A DNA stretch of 64,000 bases from Exserohilum rostratum (lineage: Eukaryota > Ascomycota > Dothideomycetes > Pleosporales > Pleosporaceae), in contig CP111154.1 of assembly GCA_026367775.1 (NCBI GenBank), forward strand, positions 2,046,001-2,110,000. Direction: 5' to 3'. The notes under the pieces are model-generated. The model had not been told where the DNA came from. It did no database searches and saw only the letters and a list, made by a program, of their open reading frames with translations. How positions within the stretch are numbered: position 1 is the first letter of the stretch; each line of letters begins with the position of its first letter. The translations under genes were made by a program, and so were the position numbers. Below are positions 45,549 to 57,380 of the stretch, piece after piece.

Positions 45549-46534
45549 TTAGGCAGCGCACTTTTGCATTCCCTGTCCACCCTCGGAATGGGCGTGTACT
45601 GTCATCATGTTGACTGGTGCGACGTGGCCTGCAGCATGCTGCATCTCTTCCTCGGCAGCGGCTTGCTGGTTGAGCAGGTTGAGGTATGTCTGCCAGCCAA
45701 TGGCGACAACACCACTGAAGATGCTCCTGTACTGGATTGGCACGTAGGTGAAGCTGAAGGCCGTCACTGCTGGCCAGACCTTGCAGCTGTTCCACCAACT
45801 TGTTGGCACGGTGTTGCGGATGCGCTCGATGATTTCGGGGAAGGATGCGCCGGAAAGGAGGGTTTGCATGCCGAAAAAGTACGAGTTAAACAACGGGGTA
45901 AAGAATGCTTGGTTGATGAAGACCTGGCATATCGTTAGTATGTGTTGTCTGGAAGGCGCAAGAGCAGGGGCCGTACCTTGATGGATAGGGAGAGCGTCTT
46001 GGACCGGTAGTTGAAGCTGTTGGACAGCCAGAGGAACCATCTGTACGACGGAATGGCACTCAGTCCTCCGATGACAAGAGCTCGCGCTGTACGAGTCCAG
46101 TCACGCTCTTCGCTCCATTTCTGGACCCAGCCTTTCTCGTCGGCATCGTCTTCGGCAGCCTCGGATCGCTGGACCGAAGGCTCGGGTTGAGCAATGCTCT
46201 GTGCCACGCAATCGCCGATGAAGTATATGATCAGGGACGAGACCAATTGTGTCATGTATGGGCGGCGCTGCTGCACGCGACCATATGCCCGGAACGGCTC
46301 CACGATGGGATCGAGCCACAGCCAGCTGGGCCCGGGAATGGTACGCGCAGCGCCAGCGGCTCCCTGGGCTCCCTCCTGGCTTGTACTGTTGTATCGGCGG
46401 GAGGCATTCGAAAGGCGAAGTCGTAGACGGGCGCGCTCGAGGTTGTTTGTGTTTCCAGTGTTTGTGTTGCGAGACGGGGCATTAGGGATGCGCCTCAGGC
46501 CGACACGGACCCAGGCGCTCGAAGGGGCAATCAT
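45549..46534 (-). CDS. Mpv17/PMP22-family membrane protein
   Basis: Model exons: 45977-46534 and 45549-45923; 310 residues. Members are four-span proteins of the mitochondrial inner or peroxisomal membrane (Mpv17, yeast Sym1, Pmp22). The conserved N-terminal block WLWLDPIVEPFRAYGRVQQRRP...QLVSSLIIYFIGDCVAQ and the C-terminal block VWPAVTAFSFTYVPIQYRSIFSG are clear. The first ~85 residues are basic, Ser/Asn-rich and lack acidic residues at the start (MIAPSSAWVRVGLRR), which suggests a mitochondrial presequence; this is inference. The start at 46534 is the first ATG in the frame. The intron is 53 nt with GTACGG donor and CAG acceptor, phase 0. Confidence 0.88.
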
Positions 46535-47341
46535 AGTGACAGAGAGTGTTGGTTGGTACGAGTTGGTGGGCAAAGTTCAGAAATATCAAGGAGCGGAAGG
46601 CATGGTGCGCTGTTGTATTAGTATGAGTTGTCAGGTCGCATGCATGGTCTGGGTAGGGTTCCCCGAGAGTCGGCGCACAAATGTTGGGGATGCAAGTCGG
46701 GGCCCGCGGATAGACTCGGCTTAGTCACCCATGCGAGTCGTTCCGATGCTCTCCACCCCCTCCCCGGTCCGGTCTAGATTGCTCATTTGCTCCCACCCAC
46801 CGACAGCGGCCAGCACCGAACGCTCATGCTACGCCTCTTGTTCCACTTTGCTCTGTGACTGCTTCGCGACATGTACTCGCTCGCTCTCTGGCGATTCCCA
46901 GCCCCTCGCCGATTCGGTCAGTCGGCTGCGCTGACAAGTAAGACCTAGCGGCGGAGAGTGGCAGATGGGCCCTCCAGACACGTAGGCCCCTGACGAGGCT
47001 CGAGTTACAAGAGGTGGGTACACTAACACAGCAAAACAGCGTCAAGGAGCACAGTCTTCCAAAGCCGAAGAGGCATTTTTGATCCAATTCGTTGTGGAAA
47101 TTACGTATATGTACAATGAGAATCGAAAACAACAGCGGCGGGCGGCGCTCAAGCCAACTCGCACGCACACAAAGCCAAGCCCCCTTCTACACACTAGAGC
47201 AAAAGGGAGAATGCCTTCAGAAAGTTCCACAAGCCAGATCTTCTTCTCCACATATACACACCTCCACCATCAAGACCTGCCGATGCTAACCGCGGCCTTT
47301 TTCTACCAGATGCTCTCAGCAGCGTCATCGTCCGCGAGTGC
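46535..47341. other. Mpv17-family upstream region and AA9 3' flank
   Basis: 807 bp between two minus-strand genes, GC-rich near the Mpv17-family start. No supported gene. Confidence 0.45.
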
Positions 47342-48506
47342 TTACAAGCATTGAGAGTAGTAGTCGTTCTGCTTGGTGCACTTGAGGCCCGAGGCGCAAG
47401 CAGAGGAGCCAGTGAAGCCCTGGCCACCGCACTGAGCCCACTTCTGAACAGATCCTCCAGCGGCGGGAGTAGCAGCAGGCTGGGCGACAGTTGCGAGAGT
47501 AGTAGGCTTGGGGCTGTTGGCAGGAGGAGCTGGGTTAGCGGGAGCTGGGTTGGCAGGAGCAGGAGCAGGAGAAGAGCCGCCAGCAGCACCGCCAGCGCCG
47601 CTCCACAGCTTAGGTCCAGGGACGGTGTAGCTAGAGAAGCTGCTGTAGATGTTGAAAAGGACACCAGGTGTGTTGGCGGTCACGTGGCCAGGAATGGCGA
47701 CACCGGCGGGGAGAGCAGTAGTGCCGGATCCGCCGACCTTGACGTAGATCTGGGGTCATGCCAAGTCAGTCTCTTGTGTGTATCACTAGGAGGGGGGAAA
47801 AAGAATATATGTCAGACGGCCATTGTAAAGGCCCGACTTGTTTTCTTTTTCTTGGGTTGTTTCAACACTTACACATTCCTGGTAGAACTGCGCACCACCG
47901 GCCCTGTTGCCCTCGTGGAGAGCAATAATCTCGGGACGGAAGACGTACTCGCCCGCAGCAACGTTGGGGATCTTGAAGGTGTGCTGACCCTTCTTTCCGT
48001 TGTAGGAACCGGCACGGAGCTTGTCGACAGCCCAGGACTTGCCGTCGTAGCCATCCTCTGCAATCTTAACCCATGACTTGGAAGAGCCGGCCTTCGACAT
48101 GTAGACAGAGATGGGGCCCTTGTGCGACTCGGCAATGATTTCATCACCGGCGGTGGGTCCGTTGTGCCACCATTGGACCTAGAAAGGAACTGCATGTTAG
48201 CATGGAATTCTGCATAAAAGGGAACCATGGGTTGGGCCATGGGCTATTATTAGACTGTGAACTTACAGCGATCTCATCGCCAGCGTTGGCGGAAACGGAC
48301 TTGGAAGCCTTGATGTTGGCGACGTTGCACTCCATGGCAGCGGAGGTGACATCGGTGACGGGGGAGTTGTTGGGGGGAGTGTCAATGTATCCGCCCTGAA
48401 CGTTGCCGTTGCCTTGGTCCTTGCCGTTAACGGAGATGCTCCAGATGGTGGCGTGGGCGTTGGCAGCAGCGACCATGGAGGCGAGGGCAATGATGGAAGA
48501 CTTCAT
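47342..48506 (-). CDS. AA9 lytic polysaccharide monooxygenase with C-terminal CBM1
   Basis: Model exons: 48267-48506, 47873-48178, 47342-47749; 317 residues. AA9 enzymes are secreted copper oxidases that cut crystalline cellulose. The signal peptide ends at ANA, leaving His18 as the mature first residue, the first ligand of the copper histidine brace. The second brace histidine is His99 (AESHKGP), and the conserved Gln177 and axial Tyr179 lie in GGAQFYQEC. A Pro/Ala-rich linker (NPAPANPAPPANSPKP) leads to a family 1 cellulose-binding module in the last ~34 residues (CGGQGFTGSSAC ... CTKQNDYYSQC) with its Cys and aromatic residues present. All copper-site residues are intact, so the enzyme should be active. 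It is divergent from GH12 across a long gene-free region. Confidence 0.94.
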
Positions 48507-51500
48507 TTTGAAAGTTGGTTGGTTGGTAGTTTGACGAAACTGAAGTGATTTGTGTGTTTGTGGAAAGAGAGTGATTCGGACAAAAAGTCGAAACAACAAC
48601 AAGTATGTTCAAGAAGTGAAGGTGGGTGGGTGGGAAAAAGATCGAAACTTGTGGTAGAGAATGGATATTCAGCGTCAAGCGTGACCTTCAAACTGTCGGC
48701 GGGGGACCCGTCAGTTATATACCAATCTACCCCCTCCAATCCTTTTCCTTGCTTGTTGTTCTAACGCTGTATGCACAGTGACGGCGCGGCGGCGGCATCA
48801 CCCATCTCGCTTGGTAATTTACTACATGACAAGCGGTACCTACGCTTGCCAATGTGCACAAGAAAATTCCAAGCACACGGAGCAGCGCGGACACGCCGCT
48901 CACATGGCCTACGACCCAACGGGTTTTTCCCCTTTGGCGACGGCGCGTCTATGGCTCAGACAGGGCTAGCAGTGGCGTGGGGGGGCTGGACGAGTAGCAG
49001 CATAGACGTTTTTTACCCAGAAGGGCCAGGGCAAGATGAAGCCAAGACGTCTCGGCAGGGCAGGACAGGGCGCAGCTCTTCTCTATATGGGCATATGGGC
49101 TTCCCGTTTGTACCGCTTGAGGGACAGTGGCATATACGTTCCCTGCGACGATCAGGTCTAGGTGCCGGAGGAATGTTTTAGTGAGAGGGGCGATTCTTCT
49201 TTTTTGGAATGTTCTTTTCCTTTCTTTGAAGTTTCGTTTTCTCGTGCGTCTGTCAGTGTGACGGAAGGGGGTAGTGCATGATGTGAATAAGGCCGTTGGT
49301 ATAGTAGGGACCTGCATGTGACGTACTGTGTAGAGGTGGGTGGTTGGTTGGCTAGTTGTGACGGACCGTTTTACATATACAACCCTGGCTCCTTGGCTCT
49401 TTCTGGTGGAAACACACCTCTTGTGTGTTGTTTACTTCCAAGCTTCCAAAGATGAATTGTCATCTATGTTGCACAAACGCCCTTGCATTGTTTCTTCAAG
49501 CCCAGACATTTGAGATATACGCCGAGTGGGTAACGGAGGAGCGTTTCTGTCAAGTCAGTCATCTCGGTTCAGTGTGGCTGACAGCGCCATCGAACTTGTC
49601 GCCCATGACAGTTTGGAGCTAACGGCGTCAATAGTGGTATTTTTATTTTCGTACGTGCCGTAAGCGCACTTGCACGTGGTGGAAATGAGGGAGAGGCGAG
49701 GCGCAATGCGCTGTGCCTCGGTCGACGCTCTGGGCAGAGCGACCATATATACCAGAAAACTACCTCACTGCTAGTATTTCAGCGACGATATAGGCTGTAT
49801 AGCCGCTGTCTATACTGCTATTATCCAAAGTATGCATCTGCTCGAACCGTTGTGACGCGTCAACGGTCATGACAACCGGGTTCGTGGTAACGACGCCTTC
49901 AGGTGCGGCACGGGATGTTGGTATATACCTTGGCATTCGCAATGATCGATCGAAACACCCAGGATGATTGGCCACGCCTTGCTCGCTTGAGTTAGGACCA
50001 GCTGTTTTTCAGGCTTGACCATGTGTTTCATATTGACTCTCAAGCGGTGTTTTAAATTATCGCCGTTTGGCGGGATGGTCTGTGCACTTCCCAAGTGAGA
50101 GCGGAGCTCCGTGATGAATGCTTTATTTCTCTTGGCCGGGAGTCTTGGTATTGTTTGGAAAGAATTTATATAGATTAAGAGGGGGCGTCCCAATATGCAC
50201 ATACATATATGTGGCGATTCTATTATCTTTGCGCTCATCGTTAACGTCGAGACGAAAAGTATATATTGGGCGGCTGTTCCACACTGGTGGGACAACGGTT
50301 TTGGTGACGGAAGTGTACGGGAGGCTGCAGGATGTGTCAGCGGAGAAGGAGCACGAGGCTGGAAGCTTGAGTGGGGCCAAGCATCTCGCGCAAATACGAA
50401 GGAATCATTCTGGAATGCTCGTGCAGAGTGCGACCCACTGGTTTCAGTAAGTAAATGTCGTGATGAACGTGTGGATCAGAATACCGAGCGGTCGGTCCAG
50501 TACCAGCAATCTGGCAACGTTCATTTCTGACAGAAGTGGGTGCACACTACACTCTTTCCGCGATGCTTTGGAGCAATCTATCAGGGGCTAGACTTGCGGC
50601 GTTTTCGAATCTCAGAGATCGGCTAACTCGCCATTTCTGACATGACATCGCATGCCTATCTCACCAGAAAGCAAATTCCCATTCTTCTGCGTCACGTGTT
50701 TATTCAGCTTCCAACTACCATACCTTCAAAGATTCAGAGACTCACACGTGAATTTTGCGACAACATGAACTTGTTCGATAAGAAGATGGTCGCAGAGTTT
50801 GGGTACCAAAACCAACGAGCAGGTGCTTGGAGTACCAAGAGCGCCGAAACCAGATGACAGTGCTGGTAGCAAGAAGTAGATAAACGAAATCAATCACGTT
50901 CCTATGTTGACTTCTATTTGACGTTGCTCGTATCGAGAAATTGTGCGAAAATCAGCTGACGATAGAGTTCGGCTAGGTACCCGTAAGACGGCGATGCGGC
51001 ACGATACGATGCGCGGGCCGTCATTTGGAACACGTCAGATATCCGTTGCCTTGGGTTGAGATATCGATGCTGGCATTTAGATGTGTGCGTGAGACGTGGT
51101 CTGTGACGGTTATCATGCTATTGAGGTCTTTTCAAGCCTTGAATGCCTAAGATTGACGTGTAAGAAAAGGTCCTTGCTTAAGACCAAGCTCACCAGTGAT
51201 GCTTGTATAACCCATGCCCAGCAAAGATCGATTTTCGTTGAAAATCACCGACTTGAGAGATTATTTCCATGCTAGATCCGAGGACTGAGGGATTTGCTGC
51301 GAAACACCGTGCATTTACACCGCTGTCTCAACAAGTTTCGCTAGGCTTCTGGCCAAACACCAAAGGCAATCGTCAAAGATTAGGGGAAAGCAGTCTAGAA
51401 GTCGGCCGGCGCGAGGAGGAGCAACTTCAAGTGGCCTGATAGGAAAGCAGCGGATCCAGCGGTACTTGGAAGATCATAATGTTGTTGAAACAACAGACGT

Positions 51501-53316
51501 CGAGTTAAGATTTACCACATCTAATAACTTATTGTTGTATAAGTGGGGATCCAGGATATTAACATGCTTAGCCGAGGGGAAGGACCGATGTTAAGTTAAA
51601 GCGTTGTAAACAAAACGCTAGACGCTAAGCTAAGACACCTACATGGCACTAGTCAGTCTTTCCATTCAACGCCGGAAGGCCTGGAAACTTGCCTTGTTCG
51701 GTATCTGGGTATGACTTGGAGCATGTAGACATGATTCGTCGTGTGTAGTCATGTTGATTCGTAATTCGTCCGAAAAGAGCGCACATGACAGAATAGTGAG
51801 AGGGGGAGAAATATTGATAAAATGCTTGAGAAGCTTGTAGATGAGCACTCTGTAAACACATGGAGCTGTATTGCTCTTTGATTAGCCAAGCCTATACTGT
51901 AAGGGTTGTGAGGTCTGGGAAGAAATGAGTTCACATGAATATATTGCATACTGATGGAATACGGGAGATCAAACATTGAAGGATCTGGAGTGTAACAGTC
52001 TCACGTGATGACATGGTGGTGATATGACAGTTCTATTCAAAGAAACACCCCATGACACGATTAGCGGATTCGTGGACATGGTGGCAGGATACTCGGAATC
52101 GATATTGCGGGTTTGGGGTGACGGATAGGAGCATTGACCCAGATGGGCAAAGGCAAGTACGGCGGGCTTGGAATGACAGGGGACAAACGAGTTGTGGTGT
52201 CGGCGCAATCAGGCGAAAGTGGGCTCTGGCTTTTGAAGCCCCTCTCCCAGTCTCAGGCTAAAGGTGACGGTGAAAAATAATTCGGAGAAATTACGAGATG
52301 CTCTGGAGTAGAGCAGAAAATCACCACATGTGCTGGATGCATGGGGTGCAGGTCGTGGGAGCGGTAGGGCAGATCTCGGTGCGGCTCACGGTTAACCCCG
52401 CACTCGTATTGCTAAAGGCCAACCCCAGCTTTGGCCTTTCTGTCTTTGCCAATGTCTGGTGATCATGTCTTCTTTTTGCTTGTCTCCCCAATGCCAATCA
52501 GAACGACCTGGAGTTCGTCCGCCATTCTAGAATACTGGCACGTGTTTTGCGCCTTCCTGATCCATCAGTGCTACCACCAAAGAAGAAGCAAAGCCGGCTC
52601 CCTGATCGCTGTTTCACGAAGATCTTGTTTCTCACTGACATGGAACTGACATGGAAGACAGGAATATCGGGTACACTTCCGGTCCATCAAACCTCGAACA
52701 CCCAGTTGCATGACTCTTGCAGATCCAAAAGCGTTAGATATCCATGGTCGACGGTACCTGACTCGCGCCTCGTTACGCAGAACGGGCAACTGTTTGACGT
52801 TCCACGTAAACAAGGCTGCATGCGGCATGGTTCACACCACGGGGTACCCTACCGCATCCTGCCTACGCCCTGGTGATCGGGAAAAGAACACGGCAGATAT
52901 CCAGGTTCCAGTCTGCAATTTCCGTGGGTGCATTCGTGCGGAGGCAAATTCGCCGATACCCGCAATAATAATGGGGCTGTTCAAGGCTATCCGATTGGTG
53001 TTGCATATTAGATTCTCCGTTCAGGACCACTTCACGTGAGTAGAGCAGTCCCATGACGCTCAAGGCGACCTTTTCCTTCAGCGAGCGTTTGGCATGCTCA
53101 GCCGGAATCTAGGGACGGATCGCGCTTGACAGAACACTGGAATATATGAAGACCCACTCAAATATTCCCCACCGTCTAAAGTCGTACCACAGGCCATGCT
53201 GCTTCAATACATGCTAGGATTGGACAAGTACAAAAGGTTCGATATAGAACGATGAAAATGGCATCCACCACAACAAACTCCATAACCACCGGCCAATCGT
53301 CTCCCACTCATCCACC
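48507..53316. other. 4.8-kb region without a convincing gene, between divergent AA9 and GH12 genes
   Basis: All ORFs here are short (mostly under 140 codons), overlap on both strands, and have no recognisable domain, splice-linked partner or transposon motif. A TATA-like element (TATATAA read on the minus strand, about 48715-48721) lies ~210 bp upstream of the AA9 ATG. On the plus strand GGCTAAA, the consensus of the (hemi)cellulase regulator XlnR, is at 52256-52262; GGCTAA also occurs on the minus strand at 51882-51887 and 51568-51573. Single hexamers of this kind are expected by chance in this length, so they are only candidates. Confidence 0.45.
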
Positions 53317-54139
53317 ATGAAGTTCGTGTCCATCATCCTTGGCGCTCTCGCCTCCCTGGGAGCTGCCCAGCAGGCAACTCTCTGCAAGGACTTCCAGTCC
53401 TACCAGAGCAACGGCTACATCCTCAACAACAACATCTGGGGCCGCAGCTCCGCCTCCTCTGGTTCTCAGTGCACCTATGCCACTAGCGTCAGCCAGACTG
53501 GTGCCAAGTGGTACTCGACCTGGCAGTGGCAGGGCGGCAAGGACAACGTCAAGAGCTACGTCTATTCTGGCCGTCAGATCACCAAGAAGCCCGTCAGCCA
53601 GTACAGCAACCTCGAGACCGAGGCCTACTGGGTCTACGACACCAACAACATGCGCTGCAATGTTGCGTATGATCTGTTCACTTCTGCCAACGTGAACCAC
53701 GACACCAGCAGTGGTGAATACGAGCTCATGGTCTGGTAAGTTTTGCAAACATTACAATTTATTTCAATACTAACAGTGTATAGGCTCGCCAGGTACGATG
53801 TGTACCCCATTGGATCCTCGCAAGGGATGGTCAACGTCGCCGGACGTACCTGGGAACTCTTCTACGGTCTCAACGGCGCCATGAAGGTCTACAGCTTCGT
53901 CACTCCCTCCGGCCCCATCTACAACTTCAAGGCCAGCATGAAGGACTTTTTCAACTACCTCCAGAACAACAAGGGCTTCCCTGCTTCCACCCAGAACCTC
54001 ATCAGTAAGTTTTTTTTTGGCATCGTTGTAAATGGTGCAGATAACTAACAATATCACAGCCTACCAGTTCGGTACCGAGGCTTTCACCGGTGGCCCAGCC
54101 AAGTTCACTGTTAACCAGTGGTCTGCCAACGCCTGGTAA
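53317..54139 (+). CDS. Secreted GH12 endoglucanase/xyloglucanase
   Basis: Model exons: 53317-53735, 53784-54004, 54060-54139; 239 residues, the usual GH12 length. GH12 enzymes are small beta-jelly-roll glucanases acting on beta-1,4-glucan or xyloglucan. Signal peptide MKFVSIILGALASLGAAQ. Family text: YILNNNIWGRSSASSGSQCT, WSTW-type strand STWQWQGG, and the nucleophile Glu136 in SGEYELMVWLARY, whose Trp is split by intron 1. The acid/base is Glu220 in YQFGTEAFTGG in exon 3. Both catalytic glutamates are present. In phytopathogens some GH12 proteins are also recognised by plants; whether that applies here is unknown. Confidence 0.94.
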
Positions 54140-56066
54140 ACGTTGTATCATGAGTGGGTTTTCATGAGTGGAATACGACTTCCGCCGGGCTGGCATCAAT
54201 TCACAAGTCGTATGAACAAGGATGATGAGGAGAAAATGTACATATCTATTCTTACTGTAAATATTATATACCACGATCAGTTCTTAAGGAACTTGATCTC
54301 AATCGAATTGTTGCGCGATGCGCTTCTTAAATATCTAGTTTGTATCCCCCAACTCAAATATCGTAAACAAGACATCCAATCCCATTACTAAGAAAAGGGA
54401 AACAGAAAAATATTTTATACGTCTCCTCTCCCCCCTTTTTCTATTTTTGAACACATCTGTTTTCCCATCTACCATAGTACCATCTGTCAAAATTCCCACA
54501 CCCCGCAACCCCGTTGGTCCCCCTACATGCGCCCCCCACATTCCCAACAAAAAATCCCACCCCGCACCCAATCCAATCAAACCCCTCAAATCCTTACACA
54601 ACGACGGCTCCTTACCACATACATAGGAAATCTCCGACTCCCTCCTACGCCGGTACTTTTGTTTCAGAAAAAAAAAATCCCTCCCTTCGGAGCATATTCC
54701 TTCAATCCTTCGCAAATTCGTTCCTTCGCCATCCCTCCGCTTACTAGCCCAAGTTCCCATCGCAACACCTTTTGATTGGCCCAGCTCCCGCTACACATCA
54801 ATCTCGCTTAGCGCGCCCAGTCGGCCAGTCAGAAGCGTACAACGCCACTTGCATGCTAGCCGTCTACCCTCTTCCTACGTGTTATTCGCTGCTTTGCATG
54901 TCGTTGCGAAATGGCAACACTGGGCACTTGTGTTTGAGGATGGACCTGCGGGCTGGTGTGGCGGACGCACGGCTGGCTGTTGTGTCAGGGTCTAGGGGGT
55001 AAAGGGGTGGTGTGGTTTCCGGGTTTCTGGTAGGCAGGTAGGTGATACGGGGACGGATTAGATGGGCGATGGCGATGGGATTGTCGGAGGCCTTTTCTGA
55101 CTTTTGTGTGGGTAATCCAGATGGATAGGTCGGGTAAGGCGACGGAATAAAAGAAGGGAGAAGGGAAAGATGTGTGTGTGTGGGTACGATCAGTATCCCT
55201 GATCTATGTCAACTGGTCAACGTAGACGTTTTGACCCTTTTTCCTATTCTTCTTCCAACGTTTTCCTGCCACCTTTTTTTTCGTTTTCTCACTTTGTTCG
55301 CTTCTTTGTTCAGTTTCAGCCTTTCTGGCGTGATTTATCCTTCATCCAGCTTATTAATTTTACTTTTTTGTAATTCCACTCACTTGTCACACATTCGGTC
55401 TTCTCTCACTTTACCTACGCTTTCACTGTTACTACTACTACTCGAATACGGAATCGCTTTCTCTCGTCAACACGAGGGGTAAACAAACAAAGAAGAAGAA
55501 AAGAGGGGGTTAGTCGTGAGTTACTAAAACAGGGTTGCCACGGTGAGGTAGAGAGAGGCTAGTACCGGGGGACTAAACAAACCTTCACGACTCGGTGTAT
55601 TATCACGAACGAACAAACGGCAGTTCACTCTCACTCTCCCACGCCCTCTCGAGATTGAACAAACCTTGTGGCCAACGGGACTGTCTCTTCGACTCCACTC
55701 ACAAACGACACAACATAACTGCGCTGCACGACTACACTACACTGCGAGCAGTACACCTCTTTCCACCTCGGTCATACGTTCACATCAGTCAGCTGAACCT
55801 TCGACTCAGCATCAGCATCAGCCGCACTGAAAGAAAAAAAAAGGCGTTGAGCGGTGTTCACATAGACACAGTCTCACTCACCTGACCCCGTCAGCAGACT
55901 CGACTAAAAAACATCACCACCATCAACACCAACATCAACATCAAGAGTTAGGGAAGCGAGTCTACACTTCGCCACTGCGACACAAAACACTCGTACAACC
56001 TTTTGTTTGTTTTTTCTTCCCAGCAGCAGCAACAACAACGTCGTCGGACAAACAAACTCCACAACA
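54140..56066. other. Intergenic 1.9 kb; likely long leader of the secreted orphan
   Basis: This lies between GH12 and the 56067 gene, both plus. It is C/T-rich on the plus strand from ~54420 and again 55240-56060, a composition common in long fungal 5' leaders. Minor ORFs show no domain. No RNA gene seen. Confidence 0.45.
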
Positions 56067-56672
56067 ATGCCTCCACACTCTCCCCACCATGTCCTCCTCC
56101 TCCACCTCCTCACCATCCTCCTATCCACCCTCACCCTCGCCTCTTCCACCCCCCTCACCCCCCTCACTCCCCGGAACACCTGCACAAAAAACATACTCCA
56201 AAACCCTTCTTTCGAATCCGGCTCCCTCACCCCCTGGCTCTCCCTCGCCTCCGGCTCCTTCTCCACCCGCACCCTCTCTTCCTCGCCTCCAGGCGGCCAC
56301 ACGGGTTCATCGCGGTACATAGCAACGTGCAACAGTAGCAGCGACATCACGTCCACACTTACCCTGTCGCAATCCTACCTCTCCATGTCCAGCGGCTCGA
56401 CGGCAAAGTGCTGGGCGTGGATAAAGAGTTCGCGGTCTACGGGACAAACACGAGTTGAGGTTTTCTTGGATGCAGAGAGCTGTGGGGGGCCGGTTTGGCT
56501 TGGGGATACGGGAAGTGAGTGGGTTAAGGTTGGGGGGGATAGGGGTGTTAGGGTTGGGGAGGGGGCTGGGGAGGGGGTTGGACATACGGTTGTTGTTAGT
56601 GTTTTGGGGGAGGGAGTGACGGGTGGTTGGAGGGTTGAGGTTGACGATGTGGGGGTTGAGGTTGGTTGTTAG
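56067..56672 (+). CDS. Small secreted protein with carbohydrate-binding-like fold (hypothetical)
   Basis: One exon, 201 residues. Residues ~1-30 are a signal peptide with a long hydrophobic core (VLLLHLLTILLSTLTLASS). The mature part starts with NTCTKNILQNPSFESGSLTPW, wording typical of CBM4/9/CBM-like jelly-roll domains in fungal secreted proteins, and continues with beta-strand-like segments (SSRYIATCNSS, STAKCWAWIKSS, TRVEVFLDAESCGGPVW). There are six cysteines, so disulfides are likely. No catalytic domain follows. I infer an extracellular, perhaps carbohydrate-binding protein; the target is unknown. The C-terminal third is Gly/Val-rich and encoded by G-rich DNA. Confidence 0.65.
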   Translation: MPPHSPHHVLLLHLLTILLSTLTLASSTPLTPLTPRNTCTKNILQNPSFESGSLTPWLSLASGSFSTRTLSSSPPGGHTGSSRYIATCNSSSDITSTLTLSQSYLSMSSGSTAKCWAWIKSSRSTGQTRVEVFLDAESCGGPVWLGDTGSEWVKVGGDRGVRVGEGAGEGVGHTVVVSVLGEGVTGGWRVEVDDVGVEVGC

Positions 56673-57380
56673 ATGTGAGATGGAAGATAGAAAGGAGATT
56701 AGATTGGGTTGGGTAGGAGCTGGGGTTTGGGATAGAAGGACGGTATAGGGATAGGGATAGGGATAGGGATAGGGATAGGGATAGGAAGGGTACATGGGAG
56801 ATTCATCACTAGAATCGGGCATCGGATAGACACTGGGTTTTGGGTACAGGAGGGAGTAATGGTATAGGGCTGGGCTACAAGGGATACCCATCGGAGTTTA
56901 AGTAAAGGAAGGCTGGATTACATGGATGCTGATCACCATAATCAGATACAGGCTACACTGGGTGGGTATTTGGGTAAATACTTGATACTCGCGTCAGCTA
57001 CACTGCAATTTCAATAGATACTTCATACGTCAATTGTTGCTTCTGGAATGTTGCTTTGGGACTTGTTTCTTCAAAGAAACCCCTGAAGGGTTGACGGCAA
57101 AGCCATGCAGGCAGGCAGTCTAGAGATCTATTCATGAATAATCGTGACAAAAAGACACATTATCTCAAACTCCCCCAAGTACATATATATACTGAACGCC
57201 ATCGATCAAGATCATGCTCCTCTCTAATCAACAAAGAACGTGCTCAATATCTTGGGTGAAATGCCAAACGAAGGTGGCTTGTTTCGTCCTCAGCCATGTC
57301 AAACAAGTAGCGGATGTCGTATGAAAGTCCAGTCGCGCTCGTTGTGCGCAAGTGCGTCAGCAGGTAGTTCATCGAAACAC
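56673..57380. other. Convergent intergenic 0.7 kb with a hexanucleotide repeat
   Basis: This lies between the 3' ends of the secreted orphan (+) and the OSBP gene (-). It contains the (ATAGGG)n tract listed separately. No gene seen. Confidence 0.5.
56745..56785 (+). repeat. (ATAGGG)n microsatellite, 6.8 copies
   Basis: Six perfect ATAGGG units run from 56745 to 56780 and are followed by ATAGG. The unit differs by one base from the TTAGGG telomere unit of filamentous ascomycetes, but the tract is short and internal. Confidence 0.92.

Noticed and set aside
47351..48076. 241-codon plus-strand ORF
   Set aside because: It is antisense to AA9 exons and crosses its intron; the product is low-complexity Ser/Arg/Gly with no family resemblance.
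48507..53316. Transposon or secondary metabolite cluster
   Set aside because: No transposase, reverse transcriptase, integrase, terminal repeats, PKS/NRPS or tailoring enzyme pieces could be read in any frame.
54335..54760. 141-codon minus-strand ORF downstream of GH12
   Set aside because: Gly/Arg-rich shadow of a C/T-rich stretch; no conserved text.
56745..56785. Chromosome end or telomere
   Set aside because: Unit is ATAGGG rather than TTAGGG, under seven copies, with ordinary housekeeping genes on both sides.
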